NCBI RefSeq assembly: GCF_000744415.1
Contig: NZ_JQLW01000009.1
Span: 62,001 to 126,000 of the forward strand
From: Ghiorsea bivora
GTDB lineage: Bacteria; Pseudomonadota; Zetaproteobacteria; Mariprofundales; Mariprofundaceae
Length of the DNA: 64,000 bases
Direction: 5' to 3'
The notes under the pieces are model-generated. The model had not been told where the DNA came from, searched no databases, and saw nothing but the letters and a program-made list of their open reading frames with translations. Made by a program: the position numbers and the translations under genes. Within the stretch, counting starts at the first letter, position 1. Every line of letters begins with the position of its first letter. Positions 45,538 to 55,027 of this stretch are shown here, one piece after another.

Positions 45538-47253
45538 ATGATAAATACCAATAACATATCCACAGAAGCTAGCGCTGGCACAAACAGCATCAGCCAAGGT
45601 AAACATCAAGGCGCTAAAACAAACAAAACTTTATTCTCAACTTTGTTGGCTATGTTACAAAAAGGTGCCCCCCAGGGTTCTGCTAAACAAACTGTGCAAC
45701 AAGGTAGTCATAAAAATACAGTTTTATCCACATCAGAAGGCAAAACCAAAAACCAGTCTTTAACCAATCAACAAGGCAACAAAAACTTACAACACAGCTT
45801 AAGCCAAACCAGTAACATAGATGCAAAAATTAAACATATTTTACAACAGGCTAAAAACACGGGTTCAACAGATAAAAAAGAGCTAAGCAGTAAAAATTCA
45901 CAACATGCTTTAACACAAACGAACATTACACAAACAGCAAATAAAAATCGGCAACACAGTTTGCTTCAAACAGATGAAACACAAACCGTAAATAAAAATC
46001 TACAGTACATCTTGCAACAAAACCATGATACGCAAACTGCCGATAAAAATGTACAATACATTTTAGCACAAGCTGACAAAACATCTGTCACAACTAAAGG
46101 TTTAACCAACACATTCACTCAGGACACACCTACAAATACCAACAATGTTGATGCCAGCGATGCCATTGCATCCGTACAAGAAACGCGGGTTACACCATTG
46201 TTTATCAATACCCCTAAAAGTGGTGGTGCTGTCGCTGAACAACAAACCAAACAAACCAGCCGTGTAACATCCCAAACCACGACCCCAAATATTTCATCCG
46301 AACAAATTTCATCCGCACAAACAACACCAGAACTTTTAGCCGAAGCTTCAAACAAAAAAAATCAGGCTTCCCAAAATATAACACAGCAACATACAGAACG
46401 TTTTGCTGCCACCATGCAAAACGCATCACAAAACAAAACGGGTGAACAGTCGTTAAGCATGCAACAAAACAAACAGATTGAACAACAAATCACAACACAA
46501 CAAACGGCATCGCAACAAACCAATCCAATCAACACGGGTTCAGAGCAAGCCAACGATGGCATCAAAACAAGCCAAGCTGCCATTGCAGCCGTCCAACAGC
46601 GCACAAGTAGTCAAACACAACAAACACAATCAACAAACACAAATACTGTTGCTGCGACTAGTCCCAATGCAATCAGTATGGCAGCAGCGGACAACAATGC
46701 AGCATCACAACAGGATTTAAACTCCAATCAACGTGATGCCGACATGTCTTTATTGGACGCTACAAAAACGGACAATAAAAATGCCAAAGGTTTGGATTTC
46801 CAGGCGCAACTTGCCTATAAATCACAGCGTACATTTACCCCCGCAGACACCATGTTGGAAATTGTAAAATCTGCCAAAACGGGTAATACAAGCTTAGAGC
46901 TACAGCTAGAACCTGCCAATTTGGGTAAAGTACAGGTTTCCATCCAAATTGATCAAGCCAAACACATACAAGTGGTATTTACCGTTGACCAAGCCGCCTC
47001 AAAACAAGCGCTTGAACAACAAATGCCACAACTAAGGCTGGCCATGGCACAACAAGGTTTAGATTTGGGAAGTTTTTCCATGCAGATGAACCAGCAAGGC
47101 GGACAGCAACAAGGTGGTAACCAGCAGGCATCCAACACTAGCACAACCGGTAATGCTCTAGATGCCACCATACTTACCCATTCCAATGACGAACAAAATA
47201 CAAGAATAGGCGTGAACCTCGCAGCACAAGGTCACCTCAGTATCTTAGCATAG
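45538..47253 (+). CDS. fliK: Flagellar hook-length control protein FliK
   Basis: A Gln/Asn/Thr-rich protein of 571 residues with the Flg_hook domain at its end (about 435-520: LELQLEPANLGKVQVSIQID and MAQQGLDLGSFSMQM). FliK measures hook length and triggers the switch of export specificity. Residues 118-185 are four 17-residue tandem repeats (consensus NKNxQHxLxQTxxTQTA). The low-complexity N-terminal part fits the ruler role. The start is uncertain: the ATG at 45538 has no ribosome-binding site and falls at the predicted sigma-54 start, while an in-frame TTG at 45502 has AAAGGG before it. It heads fliK-flgD-flgE. Confidence 0.85.
   Translation: MINTNNISTEASAGTNSISQGKHQGAKTNKTLFSTLLAMLQKGAPQGSAKQTVQQGSHKNTVLSTSEGKTKNQSLTNQQGNKNLQHSLSQTSNIDAKIKHILQQAKNTGSTDKKELSSKNSQHALTQTNITQTANKNRQHSLLQTDETQTVNKNLQYILQQNHDTQTADKNVQYILAQADKTSVTTKGLTNTFTQDTPTNTNNVDASDAIASVQETRVTPLFINTPKSGGAVAEQQTKQTSRVTSQTTTPNISSEQISSAQTTPELLAEASNKKNQASQNITQQHTERFAATMQNASQNKTGEQSLSMQQNKQIEQQITTQQTASQQTNPINTGSEQANDGIKTSQAAIAAVQQRTSSQTQQTQSTNTNTVAATSPNAISMAAADNNAASQQDLNSNQRDADMSLLDATKTDNKNAKGLDFQAQLAYKSQRTFTPADTMLEIVKSAKTGNTSLELQLEPANLGKVQVSIQIDQAKHIQVVFTVDQAASKQALEQQMPQLRLAMAQQGLDLGSFSMQMNQQGGQQQGGNQQASNTSTTGNALDATILTHSNDEQNTRIGVNLAAQGHLSILA
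45889..46092 (+). repeat. Four tandem 51-bp coding repeats in fliK
   Basis: In-frame units at 45889, 45940, 45991 and 46042, each encoding 17 residues of the pattern NKNxQHxLxQTxxTQTA. A more distant fifth relative lies upstream (NKNLQHSLSQTSNI). Changes in copy number would alter FliK length without breaking the frame. Confidence 0.8.
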
Positions 47254-47263
47254 GAGAATTACA

Positions 47264-47929
47264 ATGCCTTTAGAAATTTCATCAACATATGGTGCACAAC
47301 CCGCCCCCGCGCCAAGTGGCACACAAAACTTAGGAACCAAAGAAGTTTTCCTTAAAATGCTGGTTGCGCAAATGGAAAACCAAGACCCTTTAAACCCCAC
47401 GGATTCTTCACAAATGTCCTCACAACTAGCGCAGTTCAATATGGTAGAACAACAAATTGATACCAATAAGTATTTGCAACAAATGGCAGCAAGCCAAGGT
47501 GGTTCTAGCAGTAATTTGGATACAGCCTCAGCGGGTTATTTAGGTCGCACAGTAATGATTAACGAAAGTAATATTCAGTATACAGGAACAAACCAACCCT
47601 TTAACGCTAGTTTGGATAATAATGCCAGCAATGTATATATCACCATCAGTGATAGTTTGGGCACACCTGTTCGTAATATGTCTTTATCTGCAATGCCTGC
47701 GGGTGATCAGCAACTTAGTTGGGATGGTAAAGATGATTTCGGCAACCCTGTCTCAGTGGGCGACTACAAAATTGATATTGCCGCCTTTGATGCTACAGGC
47801 CAAGCCGTGACCGCATCGATTCAACGCTCAGGTGTTGTTGATGCCGTTCGTATGACTTCTGCAGGCATACAACTCATTGTCGGTGGAACACCAACCAGCA
47901 TTGCCAATGTCACAGAAGTAAGAGTTTAA
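47264..47929 (+). CDS. flgD: Flagellar hook assembly (capping) protein FlgD
   Basis: A 221-residue hook-cap scaffold. The conserved N-terminal segment LGTKEVFLKMLVAQMENQDP followed by LNPTDSSQMSSQLAQFNMVE is diagnostic. The C-terminal half has the FlgD Ig-like and tudor-like domains (LSWDGKDDFGNPVSVGDYKI). A good ribosome-binding site (AGGAG) lies upstream. It sits 10 nt after fliK and 29 nt before flgE. Confidence 0.95.
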   Translation: MPLEISSTYGAQPAPAPSGTQNLGTKEVFLKMLVAQMENQDPLNPTDSSQMSSQLAQFNMVEQQIDTNKYLQQMAASQGGSSSNLDTASAGYLGRTVMINESNIQYTGTNQPFNASLDNNASNVYITISDSLGTPVRNMSLSAMPAGDQQLSWDGKDDFGNPVSVGDYKIDIAAFDATGQAVTASIQRSGVVDAVRMTSAGIQLIVGGTPTSIANVTEVRV

Positions 47930-47958
47930 TTTTTAACACATTCATATAGGAGATTATT

Positions 47959-49500
47959 ATGGGTATTTACAACGCACTTTATACAGGTTCCAGTGGACTA
48001 TCAGCTTTCGGTGAAAGTGTTCGCGTGATTGGTGATAACATCGCCAACATCAACTCTTTGGGTTTCAAATCACAAAACGTGGTCTTTTCCGATGTTTTAT
48101 CACAAACCGTTGGTGTAACACGCTCCAACATCGCCAACCAAGTGGGTAATGGTGTGCGCATCGGTATGATTACACGCGACCAGCAACAAGGGTCGATTCA
48201 GAATACCACCAGCGCTACCGATATGGCGATTAATGGCAATGGTATGTTTGCCCTCAAAGACCCTGCCAGTGGACAAACCTATTATACCCGCGCAGGTTCA
48301 TTTATCTTGGATAAAAACTCCAACCTTATTGATGGGCAAGGTTTTGTGGTTCAAGGCTGGGCAACCAATGAACAAGGTGATGCCACAGGTAATATTACCG
48401 ACATCACCTTTGGCGGGCTGGCATCCCAAGCCCAACCCACCACCAATGTTGATGTGGGTGTAACCCTTGATTCCAATGCAGCAACCTATAATGCAGGTGT
48501 TGCTTTTGATCCCAACAATGCAGCAACTTACCACTACAAAGCTGAAGCCAATATCTATGATTCATTAGGCCAACAACATGCGGTCAGTGTTTATTATATT
48601 AAAGAAGCCAATAATACTTGGAGCTGGCAGGCTGGCGTGGATGGCGCTGATGTTTCAGGTGGTATTCCAGGACAACAAGTGATTGTGGGAAATACCGCAA
48701 CCAATTTTAACACCACCAACCCAGCACTTGCATTGCCCTTGCCAGCAGGCACAGAAATTTCAGGTGATGCAACCTTTGACCAAGCTGTCACCATCAATGG
48801 TATTAATGTCTTGGCAGGGCAAACAGTCAGCGCGGCTTTAGGCAGCTCTGTTGTAGTCAATACCAGCACATTCCCTGCGGGCACCAATGTTACCTCAGGT
48901 AATGTGCTCACTGCACCTGCGAGTAACCAGCTTGTCTTTGGTAGCCAAGGTGAATTGGTCACTGAAGTTGGCCCTGGTATCAACTTCCCTTGGAACAGTG
49001 CTGCAGTATCCACCATCAACTTCAACTTTGGTGATGCCACCACCAATGACCAACAAGCTATTCTTGGTGATGGTTTAAATGGTACGGTACAAATGGCAGG
49101 TACATTTGCCACCCGGCAAATCGTACGTGATGGTTATGCATCAGGTTTCTTGGATAAATTGGAAACCGACTCCACGGGTCGTGTATTTGGTGTATTCACC
49201 AATGGACAACGCCGCTCATTGTATCAAGTCGCATTGGCAAAATTCCCCAATGATGCTGTGCTTAACCATGTGGGTAACAACCTGCAACAAGAAACCATTG
49301 CCTCAGGTTCACCCATCTTGGAAAAACCAGGTAATGGTGGTATGGGTTCTATCACCCCTTATGGTTTGGAGCAATCCAATGTGGATTTGGCGGGTGAATT
49401 TGTAAAATTGATTGTGGTACAACGTGGTTATGAAGCAAACTCAAAAACCATCTCAACCACAGACCAAATGTTATCGTCTTTAATGCAAATTAAACGTTAA
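47959..49500 (+). CDS. flgE: Flagellar hook protein FlgE
   Basis: A 513-residue hook subunit. The N-terminal rod-like region contains ALYTGSSGLSAFGESVRVIG followed by DNIANINSLGFKSQNVVFSD. The FlgE/F/G pattern continues with DMAINGNGMFALKD (about 90-103). The C-terminus has EQSNVDLAGEFVKLIVVQRG and YEANSKTISTTDQML. The central variable region (about 150-380) is Thr/Asn/Ala rich and somewhat longer than in E. coli FlgE (402 residues). A strong terminator follows. Confidence 0.96.
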   Translation: MGIYNALYTGSSGLSAFGESVRVIGDNIANINSLGFKSQNVVFSDVLSQTVGVTRSNIANQVGNGVRIGMITRDQQQGSIQNTTSATDMAINGNGMFALKDPASGQTYYTRAGSFILDKNSNLIDGQGFVVQGWATNEQGDATGNITDITFGGLASQAQPTTNVDVGVTLDSNAATYNAGVAFDPNNAATYHYKAEANIYDSLGQQHAVSVYYIKEANNTWSWQAGVDGADVSGGIPGQQVIVGNTATNFNTTNPALALPLPAGTEISGDATFDQAVTINGINVLAGQTVSAALGSSVVVNTSTFPAGTNVTSGNVLTAPASNQLVFGSQGELVTEVGPGINFPWNSAAVSTINFNFGDATTNDQQAILGDGLNGTVQMAGTFATRQIVRDGYASGFLDKLETDSTGRVFGVFTNGQRRSLYQVALAKFPNDAVLNHVGNNLQQETIASGSPILEKPGNGGMGSITPYGLEQSNVDLAGEFVKLIVVQRGYEANSKTISTTDQMLSSLMQIKR

Positions 49501-49523
49501 TAACAACGCACTTCATACATCAA

Positions 49524-49556
49524 GCCTGTTTGTTTTTTTTGCAAACAGGCTTTTTT
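49524..49556 (+). terminator. Intrinsic terminator after flgE
   Basis: GCCTGTTTG (49524-49532) pairs with CAAACAGGC (49542-49550) around a T-rich loop, followed by TTTTTT. It closes the fliK-flgD-flgE unit. Confidence 0.88.
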
Positions 49557-49630
49557 ATGACGCATACATCATGAAATGGCAGGCACACAAAACTATTTAC
49601 ACGCGCCATGAAACTTGTTAGAAGTTAAAC

Positions 49631-51061
49631 ATGTCTAATTTACCCCACATTCAACTGCAACAAGGTGATATACACATACTCATTTTAGGTGGCGGTAATG
49701 GTGGCAATGCTTTGCTCAATCTCTTTTACCAATACAGTGATTGGTTATATATTGACGGTGTCATCGATATGGATGAACAAGCTGTTGCCATACAACATGC
49801 ACGTACACTGGGTATTCCAACCTATACCAATGCTTTACAAGCTATTCATAACTTTACAGGTGATATTATTATCGATGTCACTGCCAATACAGAATTGCGC
49901 CAAGTTTTGCTTCAAGCCAAACGCAAACGCGAGAAATTAGAAGTGATTTCTGACAAGAGCTCACGACTTTTATTTGACTTGGTGAACCAAGAACATCAAC
50001 AACAGCAATGCATCAAAGATAAAGACCTACACCTTCAATTACTGAATGCCATGTTAGACCTTTCTTTAAAACTGGAAGAGCATCACAATACAGCCGATGT
50101 TATCAAACATGCATCAAAGGGCATACATCAAAGTTTACAAGCTCAAAAGGCCCTAACCATCGTGATCAAAGGTGTGGATAGCGAATGTTTTGGTATTTTA
50201 GACAAGCCGATTCCTTCGCCTGTACCCCAAGACTTTGTTCTGCATTTACAACAACACTTCACAGCACAAGAGCATAAAGATAAAGCTTTTGTCAGCCTTT
50301 CACCTGCTTTATACATCCCATTTGTCGATGAAACATTTAACTTGGCTATTCCACTGTTTGACCAACATGCGTTGATTGCCGTGATATTGGTCGAACATCA
50401 TAAACCATTAGATGTGAATACTCGCATGTTGCTAGAAGTCACATCATCCCACCTACACCTCGCCATTCAAGCCCAAAAAAAACATCAAGCATTAGAATAT
50501 CAAGCCATTCACGACCCTTTAACAGGTATTTATAACCGCCGTCACTTTGCACTTCGTATGGAAGAAGAGTTTAACCGTTTAGAACGCGGACAACAAAGTT
50601 CACTCAGCTGTATGTTTTTTGATGTTGATTTCTTTAAACTCATGAATGATCAATATGGTCATGAAGTGGGTGATATTTTATTGGTACGTATTGCCGAACA
50701 TATACGCCAACATCTACGCGCTTATGACATTGTAGCCCGCTATGGCGGCGATGAATTTATCGCACTTTTACCAGGGGAGCTTGGTAAAACCCTACCTTTA
50801 GAAAATATAGCTTGCCGTATTATGGATTCTGTCAAACAAATCAAGATTAAAGGTTATGAAAGTATCCAAGTTAGCCTATCCATTGGTGTCGCCTGTGTGT
50901 TACCTGCAACCATCACCAATAGCCAAGAGCTCATCACTTTAGCCGATGATGCATTATACCAAGCCAAAAGTTCAGGTAAAGGTTGCGTGCGTCTTAAAGA
51001 AGTTTTAGCCAATAGTTATATCAAAGAAACCACCGTACATGCAGCCAGCACTAAATCTTAA
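49631..51061 (+). CDS. Rossmann-domain / GAF-like / GGDEF diguanylate cyclase
   Basis: A 476-residue cytoplasmic protein. Residues 14-120 look like a nucleotide-binding Rossmann domain: ILILGGGNGGNALLNLFY (about 17-34), then IDGVIDMDEQAVAIQHARTL and GDIIIDVTANTELR. About 140-285 is a GAF-like sensor region. The GGDEF domain begins at HDPLTGIYNRRHFALRM (about 296) with catalytic RYGGDEFIALLPGE (about 371-384). It should make cyclic di-GMP. No membrane helix or receiver domain is present. An NAD- or ligand-binding Rossmann domain in front of GGDEF is unusual and may sense a redox cofactor or metabolite. It converges on the histidine kinase with a 9-nt gap. Confidence 0.85.
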   Translation: MSNLPHIQLQQGDIHILILGGGNGGNALLNLFYQYSDWLYIDGVIDMDEQAVAIQHARTLGIPTYTNALQAIHNFTGDIIIDVTANTELRQVLLQAKRKREKLEVISDKSSRLLFDLVNQEHQQQQCIKDKDLHLQLLNAMLDLSLKLEEHHNTADVIKHASKGIHQSLQAQKALTIVIKGVDSECFGILDKPIPSPVPQDFVLHLQQHFTAQEHKDKAFVSLSPALYIPFVDETFNLAIPLFDQHALIAVILVEHHKPLDVNTRMLLEVTSSHLHLAIQAQKKHQALEYQAIHDPLTGIYNRRHFALRMEEEFNRLERGQQSSLSCMFFDVDFFKLMNDQYGHEVGDILLVRIAEHIRQHLRAYDIVARYGGDEFIALLPGELGKTLPLENIACRIMDSVKQIKIKGYESIQVSLSIGVACVLPATITNSQELITLADDALYQAKSSGKGCVRLKEVLANSYIKETTVHAASTKS

Positions 51062-51069
51062 AACATGCT

Positions 51070-51822
51070 TCAAGGTGATTTGGGTAAGGAAAAGCTTACC
51101 ACAGCGCCGCCACCTTCACGGTTAACAATACTCATGCGTCCACCATGACGCTCAACCAAAGCTTGAGCGCGTGTTAAACCCATGCCCGTATTACCTGCGA
51201 AATGTTTACCCGTAAAAAAAGATTCAAACGCACTTTTTTCTTCATGCGCTTCCAAACCACAGCCACAATCTTCTACTGTAAACACAATCATATTGGCTTC
51301 ATGTTTTGCATGCACCGTAATGAGACGTGAATAGGGTTCTTCTCTGGCATCAATCGCTTTTTTCGCATTGCATAGCAGCTCCCAAACCACACGTTTAACA
51401 GCCAAAACATCTGCATAAACAGCAGGCAACCCTACACAGTCCATTTCCAAATGATCATCGGCGAGTTTTAATTGGGCAAAACAACGCATAAATACCGTAT
51501 GCATATCCACAAACTCACATTCAAGCTCATCAAATAAACAATGGTAAATTTCATTGGCACCCAACACCATATCATCCATACGACTGGCACTATGGTTTAA
51601 CAATTCAAGGATTTCGGGAAGCTCGCGACCTAAAATATAAGATAAACTTTCCTTGCTTCCTGTTCGCTCGGCTTGGGTTGCATCTTGAATCAGTGTGGTT
51701 GCTTCCTGCACCAACGCTTGAATATTTAACAAAGGATTACGTAAATCATGCGAAAAAACATGCATGGTTTTACGCATATTATTTTCTCGTTTGACTGTAA
51801 TTTCACTTGTGTTTAATAACAT
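51070..51822 (-). CDS. Soluble sensor histidine kinase
   Basis: A 250-residue kinase with no membrane helix and almost no sensor part. The H-box is HVFSHDLRNPLLNIQALVQE (His about 24), and the ATPase has WELLCNAKKAIDA (N box), VEDCGCGLEAHEE (G1) and GNTGMGLTRAQALVERHGG (G2). I chose the ATG at 51822, which has CGGAG 8-9 nt upstream. No response regulator is adjacent. Its short N-terminus suggests an input from a partner protein. Confidence 0.85.
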   Translation of the reverse strand: MLLNTSEITVKRENNMRKTMHVFSHDLRNPLLNIQALVQEATTLIQDATQAERTGSKESLSYILGRELPEILELLNHSASRMDDMVLGANEIYHCLFDELECEFVDMHTVFMRCFAQLKLADDHLEMDCVGLPAVYADVLAVKRVVWELLCNAKKAIDAREEPYSRLITVHAKHEANMIVFTVEDCGCGLEAHEEKSAFESFFTGKHFAGNTGMGLTRAQALVERHGGRMSIVNREGGGAVVSFSLPKSP

Positions 51823-51986
51823 GAAATAACTCCGTTCCATGACATACCAACAACTGCATTGTTATTATTAATCTATTAATAGCCCATCATATTACTTTCG
51901 TCAAAATTTTTTACTATCCGCAAAGCAAGACTTTTAAAACAAGCAGCGGTAAACTTTGTCATCATTCACATCAAGGATAGCTTATC

Positions 51987-52748
51987 ATGCGTATTGTTAT
52001 TTCACCTGCAAAAAAACTTTATGAAGGTCCAGTGCTGCAAAACTTTCCCTATACACAGCCTATCTTTTTGCAACAAGCGCAAACATTGATTGCTATTTTA
52101 CAAGAAAAAGATGCTTTTGATATTGCTTCGCTCATGAAATTAAGTATGAAACTTGCTGATTTGAATGTGCAACGCTACCAAAATTGGCACACCCCGTTTA
52201 CAGCGGACAATGCCAAACAAACATTGTTTAGCTTTGCGGGTGATGTGTATCAAGGTTTGGATGCACAAACATTATCCAGCGATGACATTGCTTTTGCCCA
52301 AACCCATTTGCGCATATTATCAGGGTTGTATGGCATACTTCGCCCGCTGGACTTGATGCAAGCTTATCGCCTTGAAATGGGAACAAAACTGAGCAATGCC
52401 AAGGGTAACAACCTTTATGACTTTTGGGGCAATAGCATCACCGAACAACTCAACCAAGAGCTTGAAGCAGATGATACGCTGATTAACCTTGCATCCACCG
52501 AATATTTCAAAGTGATTCAACCCAAGTTGCTGCAAGCCAATATCATTACGCCGACCTTTAAAGAAAACAAAGCAGGTACTTATAAAGTCATTGGTATTTA
52601 TGCCAAAAAAGCACGTGGTCTGATGACAAGATACATCATCCAAAACCGTATCAGCGATGTACAAGCCATCAAAAACTTTGACCTAGATGGTTATATCTAC
52701 AACCCTAACCTATCCGACAACAAAACTTGGGTATTTAGCCGAGGCTAA
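51987..52748 (+). CDS. yaaA: Peroxide-stress protein YaaA
   Basis: A 253-residue YaaA/UPF0246 protein, which lowers intracellular iron and protects DNA under hydrogen peroxide stress. It starts MRIVISPAKKLYEG and has LMKLSMKLADLNVQRYQNW, FAGDVYQGLDAQTL, RILSGLYGILRPLDLMQAYR and MGTKLSNAKGNNLYDFWG, all family signatures. The ATG has AAGGA upstream. Monocistronic; OxyR is the usual regulator, but no site was identified. Confidence 0.95.
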   Translation: MRIVISPAKKLYEGPVLQNFPYTQPIFLQQAQTLIAILQEKDAFDIASLMKLSMKLADLNVQRYQNWHTPFTADNAKQTLFSFAGDVYQGLDAQTLSSDDIAFAQTHLRILSGLYGILRPLDLMQAYRLEMGTKLSNAKGNNLYDFWGNSITEQLNQELEADDTLINLASTEYFKVIQPKLLQANIITPTFKENKAGTYKVIGIYAKKARGLMTRYIIQNRISDVQAIKNFDLDGYIYNPNLSDNKTWVFSRG

Positions 52749-52816
52749 GGACGTTTTTGAATAAGACTTGAGCCCACCATACCCACTAAAAATACACCGT
52801 CACTCCCGCGGTTTAT

Positions 52817-53947
52817 TCAAAGCTCCCTTAAAGCTTCTATCAACCTTTGAATATCTGATTGTTGATGTTGTGCTGATAGTGTTATCCTAAGCCTAGATTG
52901 CCCTTGCGGCACCGTGGGTGGGCGGATTGCAGGCACAAAAAAACCAGCCTCCCGCATCACTTTCGCCGCATGCAAAGCTTGAGCATCTGAACCCAACATG
53001 ATGGGTTGAATGGCGGTTTGAGATGGTAACAAGTGAAGCCCTTGTGTGTTTTGCAGAAAAAAGTCGATATTATGATGTAATTTTTTGATGAAATCACCTT
53101 GTTTGATGATGTTTAAAGCTTCTTGAGCGCCAGCCAATACACATACAGGCAATGCGGTGGAATAAATCAAAGTACGCATGCGCTGTTTTAAACCTTCAAT
53201 CATAGAAGAAGTACCCAAAATATACGCACCATAACTGCCCAATGCTTTACCCAATGTACCCACTTCAAGCAAACGTACATGCCCAGCCAACCCAGCTTGA
53301 CCAACAAGCCCTTTGCCATCTATACCTGCCGTACCCGTGCCATGCGCATCATCAATCACTACAATCGTGTCATAAGTCTCTGCCAAGTCTAACAAGGCTT
53401 GCACATCAACAGCGTCACCATCCATGCTAAATACACCATCAGAAACTATCATACGTTTAGCTGCTGTATTTTTTTGCAACTGTGCTTCCAATATGTTCAA
53501 GTCTAAATGGGGATAACGGTGCACTTTTGCACCCGACAACCTTGCCCCATCCACCAACGAAGCATGGTTCAATTTATCACTAAATATATGTGTAAACCTA
53601 TCTGCCAAGGCTGGTAATAAACCCATGTTTGCCAACATACCTGAACCAAGTATCAAACATGCTTCAAACCCTTTCCACGCTGCAAATTCGCGCTCAAATT
53701 CATGCAACAAAGGGTCATCACCCGATACCAGTCTGGATGCACCGCTACCCAAACCATGAGTATCGATGGCAGCCTTTGCCGCAGCACACACTTGATGGTT
53801 TGTACTCAAACCCAAATAATCGTTAGATGCAAAGTTGAGCAGTCTTTGCCCTTGAACCTCAATCCACAGCCCATCACGTTGACTCGCTAAAAGTTTACGT
53901 TGCTGTGTCTCTGAAATTACATCAAACCAATTGCCTGTATCAACCAT
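52817..53947 (-). CDS. bioF: 8-amino-7-oxononanoate synthase
   Basis: A PLP enzyme of biotin synthesis that condenses pimeloyl thioester with L-alanine. At 376 residues from the ATG at 53947, with AAGGA upstream, it has normal length. Signatures: FASNDYLGLSTNHQV, HGLGSGASRLVSGDDPLLHE, FSDKLNHASLVDGARLS, VIDDAHGTGTAG and the PLP-lysine motif VGTLGKALGSYGAYILG (about 226-242). No other bio gene is in the window. Its start overlaps the comF start head to head. Confidence 0.95.
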   Translation of the reverse strand: MVDTGNWFDVISETQQRKLLASQRDGLWIEVQGQRLLNFASNDYLGLSTNHQVCAAAKAAIDTHGLGSGASRLVSGDDPLLHEFEREFAAWKGFEACLILGSGMLANMGLLPALADRFTHIFSDKLNHASLVDGARLSGAKVHRYPHLDLNILEAQLQKNTAAKRMIVSDGVFSMDGDAVDVQALLDLAETYDTIVVIDDAHGTGTAGIDGKGLVGQAGLAGHVRLLEVGTLGKALGSYGAYILGTSSMIEGLKQRMRTLIYSTALPVCVLAGAQEALNIIKQGDFIKKLHHNIDFFLQNTQGLHLLPSQTAIQPIMLGSDAQALHAAKVMREAGFFVPAIRPPTVPQGQSRLRITLSAQHQQSDIQRLIEALREL

Positions 53948-54752
53948 GTTCGCTATATTCCTTGTCATGTTCAGGCTGTCAACGCGTTTACTTCAACACC
54001 TACAACCCTATATTTTCCCGCCTGCCTGCCCTACCTGCAAAAAAGTCCATGCTACACGCGCCATAAACACCAAACCAGCAAACATCAACCTGCCAGAACA
54101 ATACGGCTGCTGTGCCGATTGTTTGCAAGACATTCATCTTGCGCCAATAAACACTTGTTATCGTTGCGGTATTACCCTGCCCAAATCACTTGCTCCAGGC
54201 CCTTGTGGACATTGTTTAACACAGCCTCCACCCCAAAAGCATACCCGTAATGTATTTGTTTACCGTGATACGGTTCGTACGGCGTTATTGGCTTGGAAAC
54301 TACAAGGTCAAAGCGCAGGTTTACACTGGTTACTCCAATCTTCAGCGCAAACATTACAACAGGTTTTCTCCCCCCATGACTTGTTAATCCCTGTGCCCAT
54401 GCCTTTATCACGCATGCGGCGTTCAGGTTTGCATCACAGTGCCGATTTATGCCAACGCATTGCCCAAATCACATCAAGCCAAGTTTGCCACACCCTGCTT
54501 CGCCGCACAGGCAACCATACCCGACAATCTGCCCTCAAAGGCAAACAACGTCTGAGCAATTTGCGTAAGGCTTTCATGCTTGCAAACGACTACCAAATAC
54601 AGTTGGATAACTACAATGTACAAGGTAAAATATGGGTTGTGGATGACATTTTAACCACAGGTGCTACGCTGCGCCATGCTTGTAAGGTGATGAAAAAAAC
54701 ACAACATCCCATATTTGCCTTTGCCTTGGCTAGAACACCGAGCAATACTTAG
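53946..54752 (+). CDS. comF: ComF-family phosphoribosyltransferase-like protein
   Basis: A 268-residue ComF protein, needed for DNA uptake in naturally competent bacteria. The N-terminus has a zinc-ribbon set of cysteines: PPACPTCKKV, YGCCADCLQD, NTCYRCGITL and GPCGHC (about 25-90). The C-terminal PRTase domain has LIPVPMPLSRMRRSGLHHSA and the PRPP motif WVVDDILTTGATL (about 232-244). The start is uncertain between 53946 and 53967; the first would overlap the bioF start by 2 nt. It begins a run of six closely spaced genes. Confidence 0.88.
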   Translation: MFAIFLVMFRLSTRLLQHLQPYIFPPACPTCKKVHATRAINTKPANINLPEQYGCCADCLQDIHLAPINTCYRCGITLPKSLAPGPCGHCLTQPPPQKHTRNVFVYRDTVRTALLAWKLQGQSAGLHWLLQSSAQTLQQVFSPHDLLIPVPMPLSRMRRSGLHHSADLCQRIAQITSSQVCHTLLRRTGNHTRQSALKGKQRLSNLRKAFMLANDYQIQLDNYNVQGKIWVVDDILTTGATLRHACKVMKKTQHPIFAFALARTPSNT

Positions 54753-54760
54753 GAGACCAT

Positions 54761-55024
54761 ATGAGTAGCAACGCAAAAATTGAAATCTATTCTGGCGATT
54801 ACTGCCCTTACTGCGTGCGTGCCAAATCACTTCTCGAACAACGTGGGTTGGATTTCATTGAATACAATGTGCAACAAGAGCCTGAAAAACGTGTTGAAAT
54901 GATGAAACGAAGCCATGGTGGGCGCAGCATTCCACAAATTTTCATCAATGATCAACATGTGGGTGGTTGTGATGAACTTTATGCACTGGATAAAAAAGGT
55001 CAGCTTGACGCTTGGTTAGTATAA
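54761..55024 (+). CDS. grxC: Glutaredoxin 3
   Basis: An 87-residue dithiol glutaredoxin. The active site is CPYCVRAKSLL (about 12-22), with the cis-Pro segment GGRSIPQIFINDQHVGG (about 52-68) and the GG-D glutathione-binding end GGCDEL. AGGAG precedes the ATG. It lies 8 nt after comF and 3 nt before the carbonic anhydrase gene. Confidence 0.95.
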   Translation: MSSNAKIEIYSGDYCPYCVRAKSLLEQRGLDFIEYNVQQEPEKRVEMMKRSHGGRSIPQIFINDQHVGGCDELYALDKKGQLDAWLV

Positions 55025-55027
55025 ACC

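Noticed and set aside
52798-52811. GTCACTCCCGCGG between yaaA and bioF as another GTCATTCC palindrome
   Set aside because: Only one half is recognisable and no inverted partner is present.
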